A stretch of 55,390 nt of DNA from Mariprofundaceae bacterium (GTDB taxonomy: Bacteria > Pseudomonadota > Zetaproteobacteria > Mariprofundales > Mariprofundaceae). The translations under genes were made by a program, and so were the position numbers. Positions 7,422 to 17,169 of this stretch are shown here, piece by piece. How positions within the stretch are numbered: the first letter of the stretch is position 1; each line of letters opens with the position of its first letter. The stretch is taken from positions 1-55,390 of the forward strand of contig JAJFLC010000014.1 in assembly GCA_021772895.1 (NCBI GenBank). Reading direction: 5' to 3'. Under the pieces are notes generated by a model. It saw nothing but the letters and a program-made list of their open reading frames with translations. It ran no database searches and was not told the origin of the DNA.

Positions 7422-10097
7422 TTGAAAACGAATGACAAAACAGATTATATGAGTTTTATTAAAGCCTTTCACGTTCTTTCAGCTTTGAACAAAGATACGC
7501 TACTTATCACTGCCACTCCACAACTGGTTACAGAGTGGAAACGAAGGCTATTGCTTGATGCAAACAAAGAAGTCATCGCGACGCCTCCCATTTTATTCTG
7601 GGATGAATGGCTCAAAAAACTGCTTGAACAGGATCCTCAGTCTCCGATTCCGCTCTCAAAATTACAAGCGCAGCTTTTATGGGAAAAAGTCATACGGGAT
7701 GACCTGCGTGCAAGCGAATACAACCGAAGTTTATCGCTGAAAGGTCTCGCTCTTCGTGCTTCAGAGGCTTATACATATATGCAGGCGTACAAAATCAATC
7801 TCACTGAACTTGCATTCAATGGTGAGGAGAGTGATGCGTTGACCCGATGGATCAAAGCCATCAAATTGGAGCTAAAAAACGAACAGTTTCAACAAAGAGC
7901 ATTGGCCGCAGACCTTACTTCTCTGATCAATCCAGCGATACAAAACTTAACCCTCCCTAAATCCATTATACTGGATGGTTTTGAAACCTTCACGTCTGCT
8001 CAACAGGCTCTACTTGCCCAACTCAAAGAAAAAAACTGTGAAATTTTGACAGTTCAATCCGACCTGGAACCTGCTACACCCACAGTGACAGCTTGCCTCG
8101 ATGAATCATCTGAATTGCACCAGCTTGTTTCCCGCATTCAAGACCTGATAAGTCAAACACCCACACTTAGAATTGCTATTTTGACCAGTAACTCTTTTTC
8201 CGACATCGATTCTCTTCGCCGCGAACTGGACAGTGCTCTCATCCCTGAAACCTGTACCAATCCTTTTTATGAGCAGCAAGCAGTCACCATGCAGGGCAGG
8301 CCACTGTCTGACTGGCCGATGATTCAACAAACCCTGCATTTACTTTCACTGGCGGGAAAAAAGAGTATCGCTTTTAGTGATTTTTCAACCTTGTTGTTCT
8401 CTCCATGGTTAAAGGGGTTCGAAAAAGAAAAGATGGGCCGTGCTTCGCTCGACGCTATGTTTCGCAGACAAAATCGGCACCATATCTCCCTGAAACACTT
8501 ACTTACATCAATAGATGTTGAAACCTTGCCGGCACTCCACAGCATCATCAAAACGCTGGAGAGCTGGGCAACTCCCGCCAGGTCAGTAAGCCAATGGGTG
8601 AAAGAGGTTCATACACTTCTGCAAAGCACCGGCATCGTTCAGACAGGTTTTGATGACGAAGTCGTGCGCAGTAATATAGAAATCAGGCAGGTCAACAGCT
8701 TTAAAGATGTATTAACATCACTGGTTAGCGCCGATGCCATACACGCCAGCATGAACTGGACACAATTTCTTTCCCTGTTACATGCTACCTGTTCGGAAAC
8801 ACAGATGATCCGGATAGCAAAACACCCTAACATTACAGTGATGCCTCTTGCTCAGATTGCAGGATTGGCGTTTGACCATGTTTTTGTTTTGGCCATGGAT
8901 GAACAGGCCTTTCCACCTGCTGCACATCCACAACCTCTGCTGCCAATCGCGCTACAAAAAAAATATCGCATACCGATGAGCCACGGATCACTTCAATTTG
9001 AATCTTCCCAATGGCTTTGGCAGCAGCTTTTATGGGCATCACCCAACATCGAAATCAGCTATGCAAAACAAAAAACTGAACAGGAAATGAAACCTTCAGC
9101 CTTCCTTAAAGATCTTGTCATACGTACAGCAAATGAAAAAATCAACCATCAACAGGCAGCAGAACTTGAGACCTATGATGATTCAACCAACATCCCTTTA
9201 TTCGCAGATGAAAAAATCCGTGGTGGCACCGCAATTATCAGAAACCAGTCTGCCTGCCCTTTTCGTGCATTTGTAGCACATCGCCTCTCAGTCTCTGCAC
9301 TTGGTGATACCGAGCCGGGCATTGAGCCCAGCACCAAGGGATCATTGATTCATGTGGCACTCGAATTCATATGGCATCAACTGAAATCACAATCGGCTCT
9401 GCTTGCGCTTAATGAACAGGAACGTGACAAACTCATTCAAGCTGCGATCGAGCATGCCTGGCAAAAGAACAGATCTTCTCACAATTTTTCTGTTCAACAA
9501 TTTGAAAAGAAACGCATGTTCCGATTATTAACCGAATGGCTACAGCTCGAATGTATGCGTCCTGCATTTCAAGTGATCGAAACCGAAAAAGAATTTTCAT
9601 TGCAGCTCCCTGAGCACAGCGCTCAACAGCTGCCGCTTCGTATCAATGCAGATCGAATCGATCAGGATGCTACTGGCCGAAAAATTCTCATTGACTACAA
9701 AACGGGGGCAAAACAGTCCGTTTCCAAATGGCTGGGTGAGAGAATAGAAGAACCACAACTGCCACTCTATGCATTGGCAAGTGGATTGACTGAACATGAT
9801 GCGGTTACATTTGCAACGGTTCGAAGCGGCCACGAAATGGGCTTTGAAGGTTTGTCCGGCGAAGAGACAGAGATTGATGGCGTTGCTGTATGTGATGGCA
9901 AAAGGAACCGTCCTGAAAACTGGCAGCGACTGTTAGATGAGTGGAAAACAAGTCTGGATATGCTTGCAGAAGAATTTATCAACGGCAGAAGCGATGTATC
10001 TCCGAGAAATAAGGCAGCATGTACCTATTGTGGTATGGAAGCGCTTTGCAGAATTGAAGAGACCGGGTTTGATATGGAAAACAGATCTGAATCATGA
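7422..10097 (+). CDS. addB: AddB-like repair nuclease (PD-(D/E)XK, 4Fe-4S)
   Basis: An 891-residue partner of AddA in double-strand-break end processing, closest to the TIGR03623 "probable DNA repair protein" type. The C-terminal RecB-type nuclease shows ILIDYKTG with Asp758 and Lys760. Four cysteines match the AddB/Cas4 iron-sulfur cluster: Cys612 (SACPFRAF), then Cys867, Cys870 and Cys876 in the C-x2-C-x5-C arrangement near the end. The N-terminal half looks like the degenerate helicase-like fold of AddB; no Walker A is visible. The open frame begins with TTG 7422; ATG 7449 is an alternative and neither has a strong ribosome site. It overlaps addA by 4 bp. Confidence 0.88.
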   Translation: MKTNDKTDYMSFIKAFHVLSALNKDTLLITATPQLVTEWKRRLLLDANKEVIATPPILFWDEWLKKLLEQDPQSPIPLSKLQAQLLWEKVIRDDLRASEYNRSLSLKGLALRASEAYTYMQAYKINLTELAFNGEESDALTRWIKAIKLELKNEQFQQRALAADLTSLINPAIQNLTLPKSIILDGFETFTSAQQALLAQLKEKNCEILTVQSDLEPATPTVTACLDESSELHQLVSRIQDLISQTPTLRIAILTSNSFSDIDSLRRELDSALIPETCTNPFYEQQAVTMQGRPLSDWPMIQQTLHLLSLAGKKSIAFSDFSTLLFSPWLKGFEKEKMGRASLDAMFRRQNRHHISLKHLLTSIDVETLPALHSIIKTLESWATPARSVSQWVKEVHTLLQSTGIVQTGFDDEVVRSNIEIRQVNSFKDVLTSLVSADAIHASMNWTQFLSLLHATCSETQMIRIAKHPNITVMPLAQIAGLAFDHVFVLAMDEQAFPPAAHPQPLLPIALQKKYRIPMSHGSLQFESSQWLWQQLLWASPNIEISYAKQKTEQEMKPSAFLKDLVIRTANEKINHQQAAELETYDDSTNIPLFADEKIRGGTAIIRNQSACPFRAFVAHRLSVSALGDTEPGIEPSTKGSLIHVALEFIWHQLKSQSALLALNEQERDKLIQAAIEHAWQKNRSSHNFSVQQFEKKRMFRLLTEWLQLECMRPAFQVIETEKEFSLQLPEHSAQQLPLRINADRIDQDATGRKILIDYKTGAKQSVSKWLGERIEEPQLPLYALASGLTEHDAVTFATVRSGHEMGFEGLSGEETEIDGVAVCDGKRNRPENWQRLLDEWKTSLDMLAEEFINGRSDVSPRNKAACTYCGMEALCRIEETGFDMENRSES

Positions 10098-13000
10098 GTG
10101 AAATAATTCGTAAACGGGCCATAGATCCAGCTCACTCATATCTGGTACAGGCTCCGGCAGGTTCTGGAAAAACGGAACTTCTGACTCAGCGAATTCTGGC
10201 GCTTCTGGCAACCGTCGATGAACCGGAAGAAATACTGGCGCTCACCTTCACACGCAAAGCCGCTGCGGAGATGGCCAACCGGGTGATTGAAGCCCTGTCT
10301 ATAAAAAAACCGGACGATGAAAATTCCCACAGGATGGTGACGTGGGAGCTTGCTCACAAAGCACTCGCACGTTCTGATGAACGTGGCTGGAATCTATCTG
10401 AACATCCTGCTCGATTAAGAATCATGACCCTGGATAGCCTGACCGGAGCACTGGCGCGCCAGCTACCTCTGTTATCAGGGCTTGGTGACATGCCAACACC
10501 GAACGAACATAGCGGAGCCGTATACAGAGAGGCCGCCGAACAAACACTGCATCGGGCAATGCAGCAGGATTCTGTTGCTGTTGAGGCGTTACTCCTGCAT
10601 CAGGATCATAATACCGTTGCTGTGATCGATTTGATGGCAAAGATGCTGGGGAATCGAGAGCAGTGGTTAAAATATATAGCCAGCCATGGTCGAAACACCA
10701 AAACATTCAAGCAAATAATTGAATCAAATCTGAGTGAGTTCATCATCAATCAACTTCAGCAATGTGATGCATTGATACCGCTGGAGGTTAAAACAACATT
10801 GTCCTCACTGCTTCATTTTGCAGGAAAAGAGCTTAACAACACCATCTTAACAGATATCACGATGTGGCCAGCCAGTTGTGATACGAACCATCTAACTCAC
10901 TGGAAAATACTAGCGAACTTCCTTCTTACCAGTAAAGAGCCTCAATTCAGAAAAAGTATGAGTAAAACCCAGGGTTTTCCGACATCTGCAAAAGATGAGA
11001 AACAGCAGATGCTGGCGATATTATCCCTGCTTACTGACATTTCCGGATTGGCCGATGCCATGCATCAGCTTCGTGGTCTGCCTGACACACCCACATTTAC
11101 GCCGACACAATGGCAAATGGTTGAGTCTTTGTTTGCACTTTTGCCGCTGGCGGTTGTTGATCTGCAATCCATATTCAGCAGACAGGGTAAAGCTGATTTT
11201 ACTGAGATCGCTCTGCGTGCGCTTGATGCCCTGAGTGATACACATGGTCATCCCTCCGACCTGCTGCTGAAAATGGATTACCGCATTCATCATATTCTGA
11301 TTGATGAGTTTCAGGATACCTCGGAGTTACAGATGAACCTGTTACGCTGTCTCACCTCCGGCTGGCAGGAGGATGATGCGCGAACGCTGTTCATGGTGGG
11401 CGATCCCATGCAGTCCATTTATCGCTTTCGCAAAGCAGAGGTCGGGCTTTTCCTTCAGGCTGCAAACAATTCAGCAGGCCTGCCAAAGGTCACAGGTTTA
11501 CAGCTGGAACAGAATTTCCGTTCCTCACCTGTCATTGTAGAATGGGTAAATCAGGCATTCAGCCATATTTTTCCTAAAAAACAGGATGCAATCAGTGGGG
11601 CCATTGAACACGCTCATGCTGTTGCGGGGTTATCGCATCCGGGTCGTGTCCAGCTACATCGACTGGAGCATTCCGGTGATCTTGAAAATGATGATGAAAC
11701 AGAGGCCAGTGCCGTTACAATACTTGTTAAGCAGGCCATAAGCAGAGGTCAGCGTGTTGGCATTTTATCCCGAACACGTAAACATCTTCACGCCATTATG
11801 CCTTCGCTTAGCGAAGCACATATTCCTTTTCGTGCGATTAAAATTCTGCCGTTGAATACAAGACCTGAGGTACGGGCACTGCGCGCGCTGCTGCGTGCGT
11901 TATTGCACCCGGCAGACAAGGAATCATGGCTGGCAATATTACGCTCTGTGTGTTGCGGGCTTAGCACAGCGGATATGTTCGCATTGCTACATGATGACCA
12001 CAGAAATATCTGGGAGATTATCGAAGATGAACAAAGCATCTCGAAACTTGGGCCTGATGCAAAGCTCCGGGTTAGTCATGTAAAACAGGCACTGAGACCA
12101 TGCATGGCAGTCAGTGGAAAGATAAAGGCGCGGGAACTGGTCACATCTGCATGGCTACGTCTGGGCATGCCATCCATGCTGGACGAGACGGCGCATACCA
12201 ACGTGGAAACACTGCTCGCACTGATCAACTCCCTTGATGAAAATGCCCGGGTTGATTTCACATTACTGGATGAACGAATTGATACTCTTTATGCCGCACC
12301 CAATGCATGTAAAGAAGCCGAACAGGTTGAGCTGATGACCATGCACGGAGCCAAGGGACTACAGTGGGACATGGTGATACTTCCAGGACTGGGCAAGCAA
12401 CCCAAGGGCAATGATCAACCCTTATTGGCATTCACTGATGTGCCCATGCAGGGAAAATCTCTGTTTTTAATGTCACCCAAAGCAGAAACACGCAGCAAAG
12501 ACGAGCTTTTTTCACTGATACAATCTGTTGAAAATCGCAAAGAGACCAACGAACTCGCTCGTCTTCTCTATGTTGCCTGTACACGGGCTGAAACCGAACT
12601 GCATATGTTTGGCGGTATATCGAAAAAAAGTGGAGAGGCCCAAAAGGGCTCATTGCTGGAATTGCTTTCACCATCGCTTTCACAAGGAACTGACAGCTGT
12701 TTTGGTGCAGAAATATCGATGCTTGAAACAGATGAAGTGATAAAACCCAACCGGAAAAAATCACTGCAACGCATTAAAACGATACCCCGGCCACTGCCTG
12801 AGCTGGTTGCCGAAATCAATCAAGAGCCTGAATATGGTTGGGCAGGGCCGGAGGCCACACCGATTGGAAACACTCTGCATATGATGCTTCAACAAGTAGC
12901 TGAACATGGCATCGAAACATGGGGGGAGCAACATACAACGCAAGCGATCCATGTTATGCAACGTATGCTGATCGCAGAAGGTCTCTCAGGTGAGCTACTG

Positions 13001-13369
13001 CAATCAGCCCTGCTACGCTGCAAAGAAGGGTTGAAAAGAACACGCAATAGCAAACTCGGAAAGTGGATACTCTCCAATCAACATGAAGATGCTCACTGTG
13101 AATGGACACTTAGCTTCATGCAAAATGGACAGGCTTGCCAGCGCATCATTGATCGAAGTTTTATTGATGAGCAAGGCACGCGCTGGATTATCGATTATAA
13201 AACCGGCGCACATGAAGGAGGTGATTTGAATACATTCCTTGATAGTGAACAGCAGCGCTATGCACCGCAACTTGAGGGGTACAAAGAGCTGTTACATACC
13301 ATGGACCCTGAGCGACCTATTAAAATGGCCCTCTACTTTCCAGCTTTTGATGGCTGGAGAGAGCTTTGA
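10094..13369 (+). CDS. addA: AddA-type helicase-nuclease
   Basis: A 1,091-residue UvrD/Rep-type superfamily 1 helicase fused to a RecB-like nuclease. Walker A is APAGSGKT at 20-27; Walker B is ILIDEFQD with Asp404 and Glu405; helicase motif VI is LLYVACTRAETEL. The C-terminal nuclease has WIIDYKTG with Asp1034. With the preceding AddB-like protein it should resect DNA ends to load RecA, the job of RecBCD in enterics. Translation is coupled to addB through an ATGA overlap. It ends 7 bp before a convergent response-regulator gene, with no hairpin terminator that I can see between them. Confidence 0.93.
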   Translation: MSEIIRKRAIDPAHSYLVQAPAGSGKTELLTQRILALLATVDEPEEILALTFTRKAAAEMANRVIEALSIKKPDDENSHRMVTWELAHKALARSDERGWNLSEHPARLRIMTLDSLTGALARQLPLLSGLGDMPTPNEHSGAVYREAAEQTLHRAMQQDSVAVEALLLHQDHNTVAVIDLMAKMLGNREQWLKYIASHGRNTKTFKQIIESNLSEFIINQLQQCDALIPLEVKTTLSSLLHFAGKELNNTILTDITMWPASCDTNHLTHWKILANFLLTSKEPQFRKSMSKTQGFPTSAKDEKQQMLAILSLLTDISGLADAMHQLRGLPDTPTFTPTQWQMVESLFALLPLAVVDLQSIFSRQGKADFTEIALRALDALSDTHGHPSDLLLKMDYRIHHILIDEFQDTSELQMNLLRCLTSGWQEDDARTLFMVGDPMQSIYRFRKAEVGLFLQAANNSAGLPKVTGLQLEQNFRSSPVIVEWVNQAFSHIFPKKQDAISGAIEHAHAVAGLSHPGRVQLHRLEHSGDLENDDETEASAVTILVKQAISRGQRVGILSRTRKHLHAIMPSLSEAHIPFRAIKILPLNTRPEVRALRALLRALLHPADKESWLAILRSVCCGLSTADMFALLHDDHRNIWEIIEDEQSISKLGPDAKLRVSHVKQALRPCMAVSGKIKARELVTSAWLRLGMPSMLDETAHTNVETLLALINSLDENARVDFTLLDERIDTLYAAPNACKEAEQVELMTMHGAKGLQWDMVILPGLGKQPKGNDQPLLAFTDVPMQGKSLFLMSPKAETRSKDELFSLIQSVENRKETNELARLLYVACTRAETELHMFGGISKKSGEAQKGSLLELLSPSLSQGTDSCFGAEISMLETDEVIKPNRKKSLQRIKTIPRPLPELVAEINQEPEYGWAGPEATPIGNTLHMMLQQVAEHGIETWGEQHTTQAIHVMQRMLIAEGLSGELLQSALLRCKEGLKRTRNSKLGKWILSNQHEDAHCEWTLSFMQNGQACQRIIDRSFIDEQGTRWIIDYKTGAHEGGDLNTFLDSEQQRYAPQLEGYKELLHTMDPERPIKMALYFPAFDGWREL

Positions 13370-13376
13370 CTCTTAC

Positions 13377-13838
13377 TTATTTTTTACCGCGATTCATAAG
13401 TGGGCAACGCCATTGATCCGTTCCAGATAACGCCTGATCACTAATTGCAGCGCAACCAAAACGTTCCGAATCACAACCATCTTTGTGACAAAGTGTAAAG
13501 GCTTTCAGCATGGATTCCAAAGCAGGAATTAAAAACGGTTTTCGCAAATACACACAAACATGTTCTTTCGACGCATTCATTGAATCAATATATCCCGAAA
13601 TAATTGCAGTTCGAATTTCCGGATGATGTTGATGAACTGTCTCTAACAGTTGAAATCCATCCATGTCTGGCATGGTTGCATCTGACAAAAGCGCAATTGG
13701 AGGCTGATAATCCGAACTTTGCATGTATTTCAGATAAGCAACAGGAGAAGAAAACGTTTTGCACTCATAACCCAGCGTATTCACAATCGAAGATAGTGCC
13801 TCCAAAACAAGCTCATCATCATCAACCATATGAAACAT
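13377..13838 (-). CDS. Single-domain response regulator with Cys-rich tail
   Basis: A receiver domain with no output domain. Starting at the ATG at 13838 (ribosome site GGTGAGGA just upstream) gives 153 residues. The acidic pocket is VDDDE at 5-9, the phospho-acceptor Asp53 (LSDATMPDMDGF), and the conserved lysine Lys100 (RKPF). After the domain comes a tail of about 40 residues with cysteines at 117, 122, 129 and 145 (LCHKDGC, RFGC, WRC), unusual for a CheY-like protein and able in principle to bind a metal. No histidine kinase is nearby. The next gene upstream is a clear paralog. Confidence 0.85.
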   Translation of the reverse strand: MFHMVDDDELVLEALSSIVNTLGYECKTFSSPVAYLKYMQSSDYQPPIALLSDATMPDMDGFQLLETVHQHHPEIRTAIISGYIDSMNASKEHVCVYLRKPFLIPALESMLKAFTLCHKDGCDSERFGCAAISDQALSGTDQWRCPLMNRGKK

Positions 13839-13928
13839 ACGTACATCCTCACCAGGCAATAAACATATCAATCATTTATAGTATTAATTATAGCTGAGTC
13901 AGATTGTGAATGGTGATGGCAAGCTGTA

Positions 13929-14294
13929 TTACGCAGCCTCTTGAAGGCCCAGTGACTCAATAACCTCTTCAAGATCTTCTACAGCAAAAGGTTTATTAAG
14001 AAACATACAGGCATAGTTTCGATATTCATCCTGTATCTCCGGTTTTCCGCTGATGACAATGAATTTCTGATCAGGATGCTCGATCATTACCCTTCTGATC
14101 ATTTCATAACCACTCATCAATGGCATCGAAACATCACTGAAAACAGCAGCCGGAGCTGTATATTCATCGCTTCCCAGAAAGTTCAAATACTCAACAGGTG
14201 AGTTAAACACACGTGTTTCGTGACCCATATCATGAAAGATGCTACTCATAAATTCGCAAATAATTGGCTGGTCATCAATAACGTGAAAAAGCAT
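13929..14294 (-). CDS. Single-domain response regulator
   Basis: A CheY-like receiver of 121 residues from the ATG at 14294; the frame opens earlier at 14327, and no ribosome site decides between them. Key residues: VIDDQ at 5-9, phospho-acceptor Asp54 (FSDVSMPLMSGYE), Ser82 (ISGK) and Lys101 (NKPF). It shares the layout and many residues (FHV.DD, F.SPV.YL, MP.M.G) with the regulator downstream, so the pair arose by duplication. It lacks the other copy's cysteine tail. No kinase or output protein lies beside it. Confidence 0.83.
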   Translation of the reverse strand: MLFHVIDDQPIICEFMSSIFHDMGHETRVFNSPVEYLNFLGSDEYTAPAAVFSDVSMPLMSGYEMIRRVMIEHPDQKFIVISGKPEIQDEYRNYACMFLNKPFAVEDLEEVIESLGLQEAA

Positions 14295-14359
14295 GGCGAA
14301 GTTATCGCATACATTAAAAAAACGCACAATCCCGCAAAGAAGGTATATTTTTTAAGGTT

Positions 14360-14785
14360 TTAGACCAAACAAACATCTCGAAATGAATCAACAAGTCCGG
14401 CCAGCTGTTTTTTTTTGTAAGGTCTGGCATCGGCATGTCCCCAAACAGGCGCAGGCCATGCCAGATCATCGGTAAAACGGGCAATATGATGAACATGAAG
14501 TTGAGGAACCATATTTCCTAACGCAGCCACATTGATTTTATCTGCTTTAAAATACGCTGCAATCACTTTGGATAAGTGTGAGGATTCCCAAAGCAGCTGT
14601 TTTTGATCATCTTCGCTAAGTTCAAATATCTCACGAATGCCATCTCTTTGCGGCACAAGAATGAACCATGGATAGTTGGCGTCATTCATTAAAAGCAGTT
14701 GGCATAATGGAAAATTTCCGATATGAATGCAATCAGTTTTTAGGCGCGTATGTAACTCAAACATGGCATCATCATAGCCTTTCAT
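14360..14785 (-). CDS. HIT-family protein
   Basis: A 141-residue histidine-triad protein, a nucleotide hydrolase or transferase superfamily. The active-site block is QLHVHHIAR at 95-103 (His97, His99, His100), followed by the AWPAPVWG segment (109-116) typical of one bacterial HIT subgroup with this slightly altered triad. The exact substrate is unknown. The ATG at 14785 (upstream CAGGATC) or the one at 14764 could be the start. It diverges from ribE, with only about 58 bp between the two starts. Confidence 0.88.
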   Translation of the reverse strand: MKGYDDAMFELHTRLKTDCIHIGNFPLCQLLLMNDANYPWFILVPQRDGIREIFELSEDDQKQLLWESSHLSKVIAAYFKADKINVAALGNMVPQLHVHHIARFTDDLAWPAPVWGHADARPYKKKQLAGLVDSFRDVCLV

Positions 14786-14843
14786 GATCCTGAAACAAAA
14801 GCTTTCAGTGAATTGCCGAATGACTATAGGTATAGTGCGCCCA

Positions 14844-15479
14844 ATGTTTACAGGTATTATTATGGATGTGGGTCAGGTTCTTTCGATTGATCGGGAACCT
14901 GAACAGACTCATATGCACTTCTCCACATCCCTTGCTACAAACAATTGGGCACAGGGTGATTCAATCGCCGTGGATGGATGCTGCCTGACCATCACCGGTT
15001 TTCCGGCTCAGGGCGGCTTTTCGGCAACGCTTTCACAAGAGACACTCAAGCTCACACATCATTCAGATATTAAAGTCGGTGATAAGGTCAACCTTGAACC
15101 CGCCTTATGTGTCGGGGATCCTCTCGGTGGCCATATTGTAACCGGTCATATAGATGGGCTGGCAAAGATTGAAGAGGTTACAAACGTGGGTGAACACAGA
15201 GTATTTCGTTTTTCTGTTCCACTTGAACTTGCCATGTATGTTGTAAAAAAAGGTTCTGTTGCGATAAACGGTGTTAGTCTGACGGTCAATGAAGTGGATC
15301 ACTGCTGCTTTACCGTCAACCTGATTCCCCATACATTAACCCACACAAACCTTGGTAATTTATCCACAGGACAGCGTGTTAACTTTGAAAGCGATATGCT
15401 GGGTCGCTATGTGGAACGGATCATGGACTTTCAAAACATGCAAAACACACAAAATACAAATCAGCAGGAGAACAGATGA
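14844..15479 (+). CDS. ribE: Riboflavin synthase, alpha chain
   Basis: RibE converts two 6,7-dimethyl-8-ribityllumazine molecules into riboflavin. The start at 14844 gives the canonical N-terminus MFTGII and 211 residues. The two tandem lumazine-binding barrels are visible: GCCLTI and SQETL in the first, GVSLTVN and IPHTL in the second, with the linking GHIVTGHIDG. A TATAGT lies 7 nt before the ATG and no ribosome site is visible, so the transcript may have almost no leader (inference). There is no room for an FMN riboswitch upstream. The gene overlaps ribBA by 4 bp and leads the ribE-ribBA-ribH-nusB operon. Confidence 0.96.
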   Translation: MFTGIIMDVGQVLSIDREPEQTHMHFSTSLATNNWAQGDSIAVDGCCLTITGFPAQGGFSATLSQETLKLTHHSDIKVGDKVNLEPALCVGDPLGGHIVTGHIDGLAKIEEVTNVGEHRVFRFSVPLELAMYVVKKGSVAINGVSLTVNEVDHCCFTVNLIPHTLTHTNLGNLSTGQRVNFESDMLGRYVERIMDFQNMQNTQNTNQQENR

Positions 15480-16690
15480 GCCTAGCCAGTTGTGAAGAAT
15501 TAATTGATGAACTTCGTGCTGGACGCATGATTATTCTGGCCGATGATGAAGATCGCGAAAACGAAGGTGATCTTGTCATGGCCGCCGAATGGGTGACCCC
15601 TGAAGCGATCAACTTTATGGCAACACATGGTCGTGGTCTGATCTGTCTTGCCATGACGCAGGAGCAAACAGAAAAGCTCAACATTCCATTGATGGTCGCC
15701 AATACCAATTCGAAATTCAAAACCAATTTCACTGTATCGATTGAAGCCGCAGAAGGTGTTACCACTGGCATTTCAGCCTATGACCGTGCCCACACCATTC
15801 GTACAGCGATCCATGAAAATGCTACGGCAGCAGATATCCACACACCGGGTCATGTGTTCCCACTGGTGGGTCGTGATGGTGGTCTTCTTGTTCGCGCAGG
15901 CCATACAGAAGCAAGTATCGATCTGGCACGCATGGCGGGATTGAAACCGAGCGGCGTGATTTGCGAAATCATGAATGATGATGGTTCCATGGCACGTATG
16001 CCGGAACTGAAAAAATTCGCAAAAAAACACAATTTAAAAGTAGGCTGTATTGCTGATGTGATCAGCCATCAACTAAAACATGATTCACTGGTCAAACGTG
16101 AAGTTGAAGTACGGATGCCCACAGAGTTCGGTGATTTTCGTATGCTTGGATATAGCAATGTTGTGGATAAGGCCGAACATGTCGCACTGGTGATGGGCGA
16201 GCTTGATGCAGAACAACCATGTCTGGTCCGTGTCCATTCCGAATGTTTGACCGGAGATGTCTTTACATCCCGTCGTTGTGATTGTGGTTCTCAATTGCAT
16301 GCTGCCATGCGTCAGGTTGCTGAAGCAGGTGCAGGTGTGATTCTTTACCTACGACAGGAAGGACGTGGTATCGGCCTGCTGAACAAACTGCGTGCCTATG
16401 AGCTACAGGATGTGGGCCATGACACGGTTGAAGCCAATAAGAAACTCGGGTTCAAAGCAGACCTCAGAGACTATGGCATCGGCGCACAGATTTTACGCGA
16501 TATTGGCTTAAGAAGGTTGAAGCTTCTTACCAATAATCCTAAAAAAATCATTGCGTTAGATGGTTATGGTCTTGAAGTCGTTGAACGTGTGCAATTGCAA
16601 ACAAGTCCACATGATGAAAATATCACCTATCTGACAACCAAACGGGATAAGATGGGACACATGTTAAATGTTAAAGGGGATGTCGAGTGA
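15476..16690 (+). CDS. ribBA: Bifunctional DHBP synthase / GTP cyclohydrolase II
   Basis: A 404-residue fusion supplying both precursors of riboflavin. The N-terminal half is 3,4-dihydroxy-2-butanone-4-phosphate synthase (DDEDRENEGDL at 23-33; THGRGLICLAM at 50-60). The C-terminal half is GTP cyclohydrolase II with the zinc cysteines Cys257, Cys268 and Cys270 (CLTGDVFTSRRCDC), the catalytic LRQEGRGIGL at 282-291 and TNNPKK. All expected active-site residues seem present in both halves, so both activities are likely. It overlaps ribE upstream (ATGA) and ribH downstream (GTGA). Confidence 0.96.
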   Translation: MSLASCEELIDELRAGRMIILADDEDRENEGDLVMAAEWVTPEAINFMATHGRGLICLAMTQEQTEKLNIPLMVANTNSKFKTNFTVSIEAAEGVTTGISAYDRAHTIRTAIHENATAADIHTPGHVFPLVGRDGGLLVRAGHTEASIDLARMAGLKPSGVICEIMNDDGSMARMPELKKFAKKHNLKVGCIADVISHQLKHDSLVKREVEVRMPTEFGDFRMLGYSNVVDKAEHVALVMGELDAEQPCLVRVHSECLTGDVFTSRRCDCGSQLHAAMRQVAEAGAGVILYLRQEGRGIGLLNKLRAYELQDVGHDTVEANKKLGFKADLRDYGIGAQILRDIGLRRLKLLTNNPKKIIALDGYGLEVVERVQLQTSPHDENITYLTTKRDKMGHMLNVKGDVE

Positions 16691-17169
16691 GTCTCGATGC
16701 GCCTCATCTGGCCGGAAGTGTTGATGCAACGGGTATGAAAATCGGTATTATCGTCAGTCGTTTTAATGAAAATATCACGTCTGCACTTCGTGATGGTGCG
16801 GTGACTGCTTTAAAAGAACATGGAAGCCATGATGCTGATTTGAAAATTGTCCATGTGCCCGGTGCTTTGGAAATCCCAACCATTGCCGCAAACATGGCAG
16901 ATTCCGGCAACTATGATGCATTGATATGTTTAGGTTGCGTGATTCAAGGCGGAACCGCTCATTTTGAGCATGTTTGCCGTGTCGCGATGGATAGCATTGG
17001 TGCAATTGCAGAACGCGGAACCATCGCCATTGCCAATGGCATTCTCACAGTAGATACCTTGGAACAGGCTCTGGATCGAGTGGGTGGAGCCCATGGCCAT
17101 AAAGGTGCCGAAGCAGCGCTGACTGCCGTTGAAATCGCCACAACATTAAAGGAATTAAAAAACTCGTGA
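16687..17169 (+). CDS. ribH: 6,7-dimethyl-8-ribityllumazine synthase
   Basis: RibH condenses the two ribBA-derived precursors into lumazine, the substrate of RibE. The 160 residues include IGIIVSRFNENI near the N-terminus, HVPGALEIP, and the phosphate/catalytic segment GCVIQGGTAHFEHVC. The start is GTG at 16687, overlapping the ribBA stop as GTGA; the nusB start repeats this arrangement at the other end. Coupled translation of the pathway is therefore likely. Confidence 0.95.
   Translation: MSLDAPHLAGSVDATGMKIGIIVSRFNENITSALRDGAVTALKEHGSHDADLKIVHVPGALEIPTIAANMADSGNYDALICLGCVIQGGTAHFEHVCRVAMDSIGAIAERGTIAIANGILTVDTLEQALDRVGGAHGHKGAEAALTAVEIATTLKELKNS

Noticed and set aside
7171-7425. 84-residue plus-strand frame
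   Set aside because: It lies opposite the zinc-ribbon gene, which has a strong ribosome site and a CxxC pattern; the plus-strand product is low-complexity.
14786-14843. FMN riboswitch before ribE
   Set aside because: Only 58 bp separate ribE from the divergent HIT gene, too short for the RFN element.
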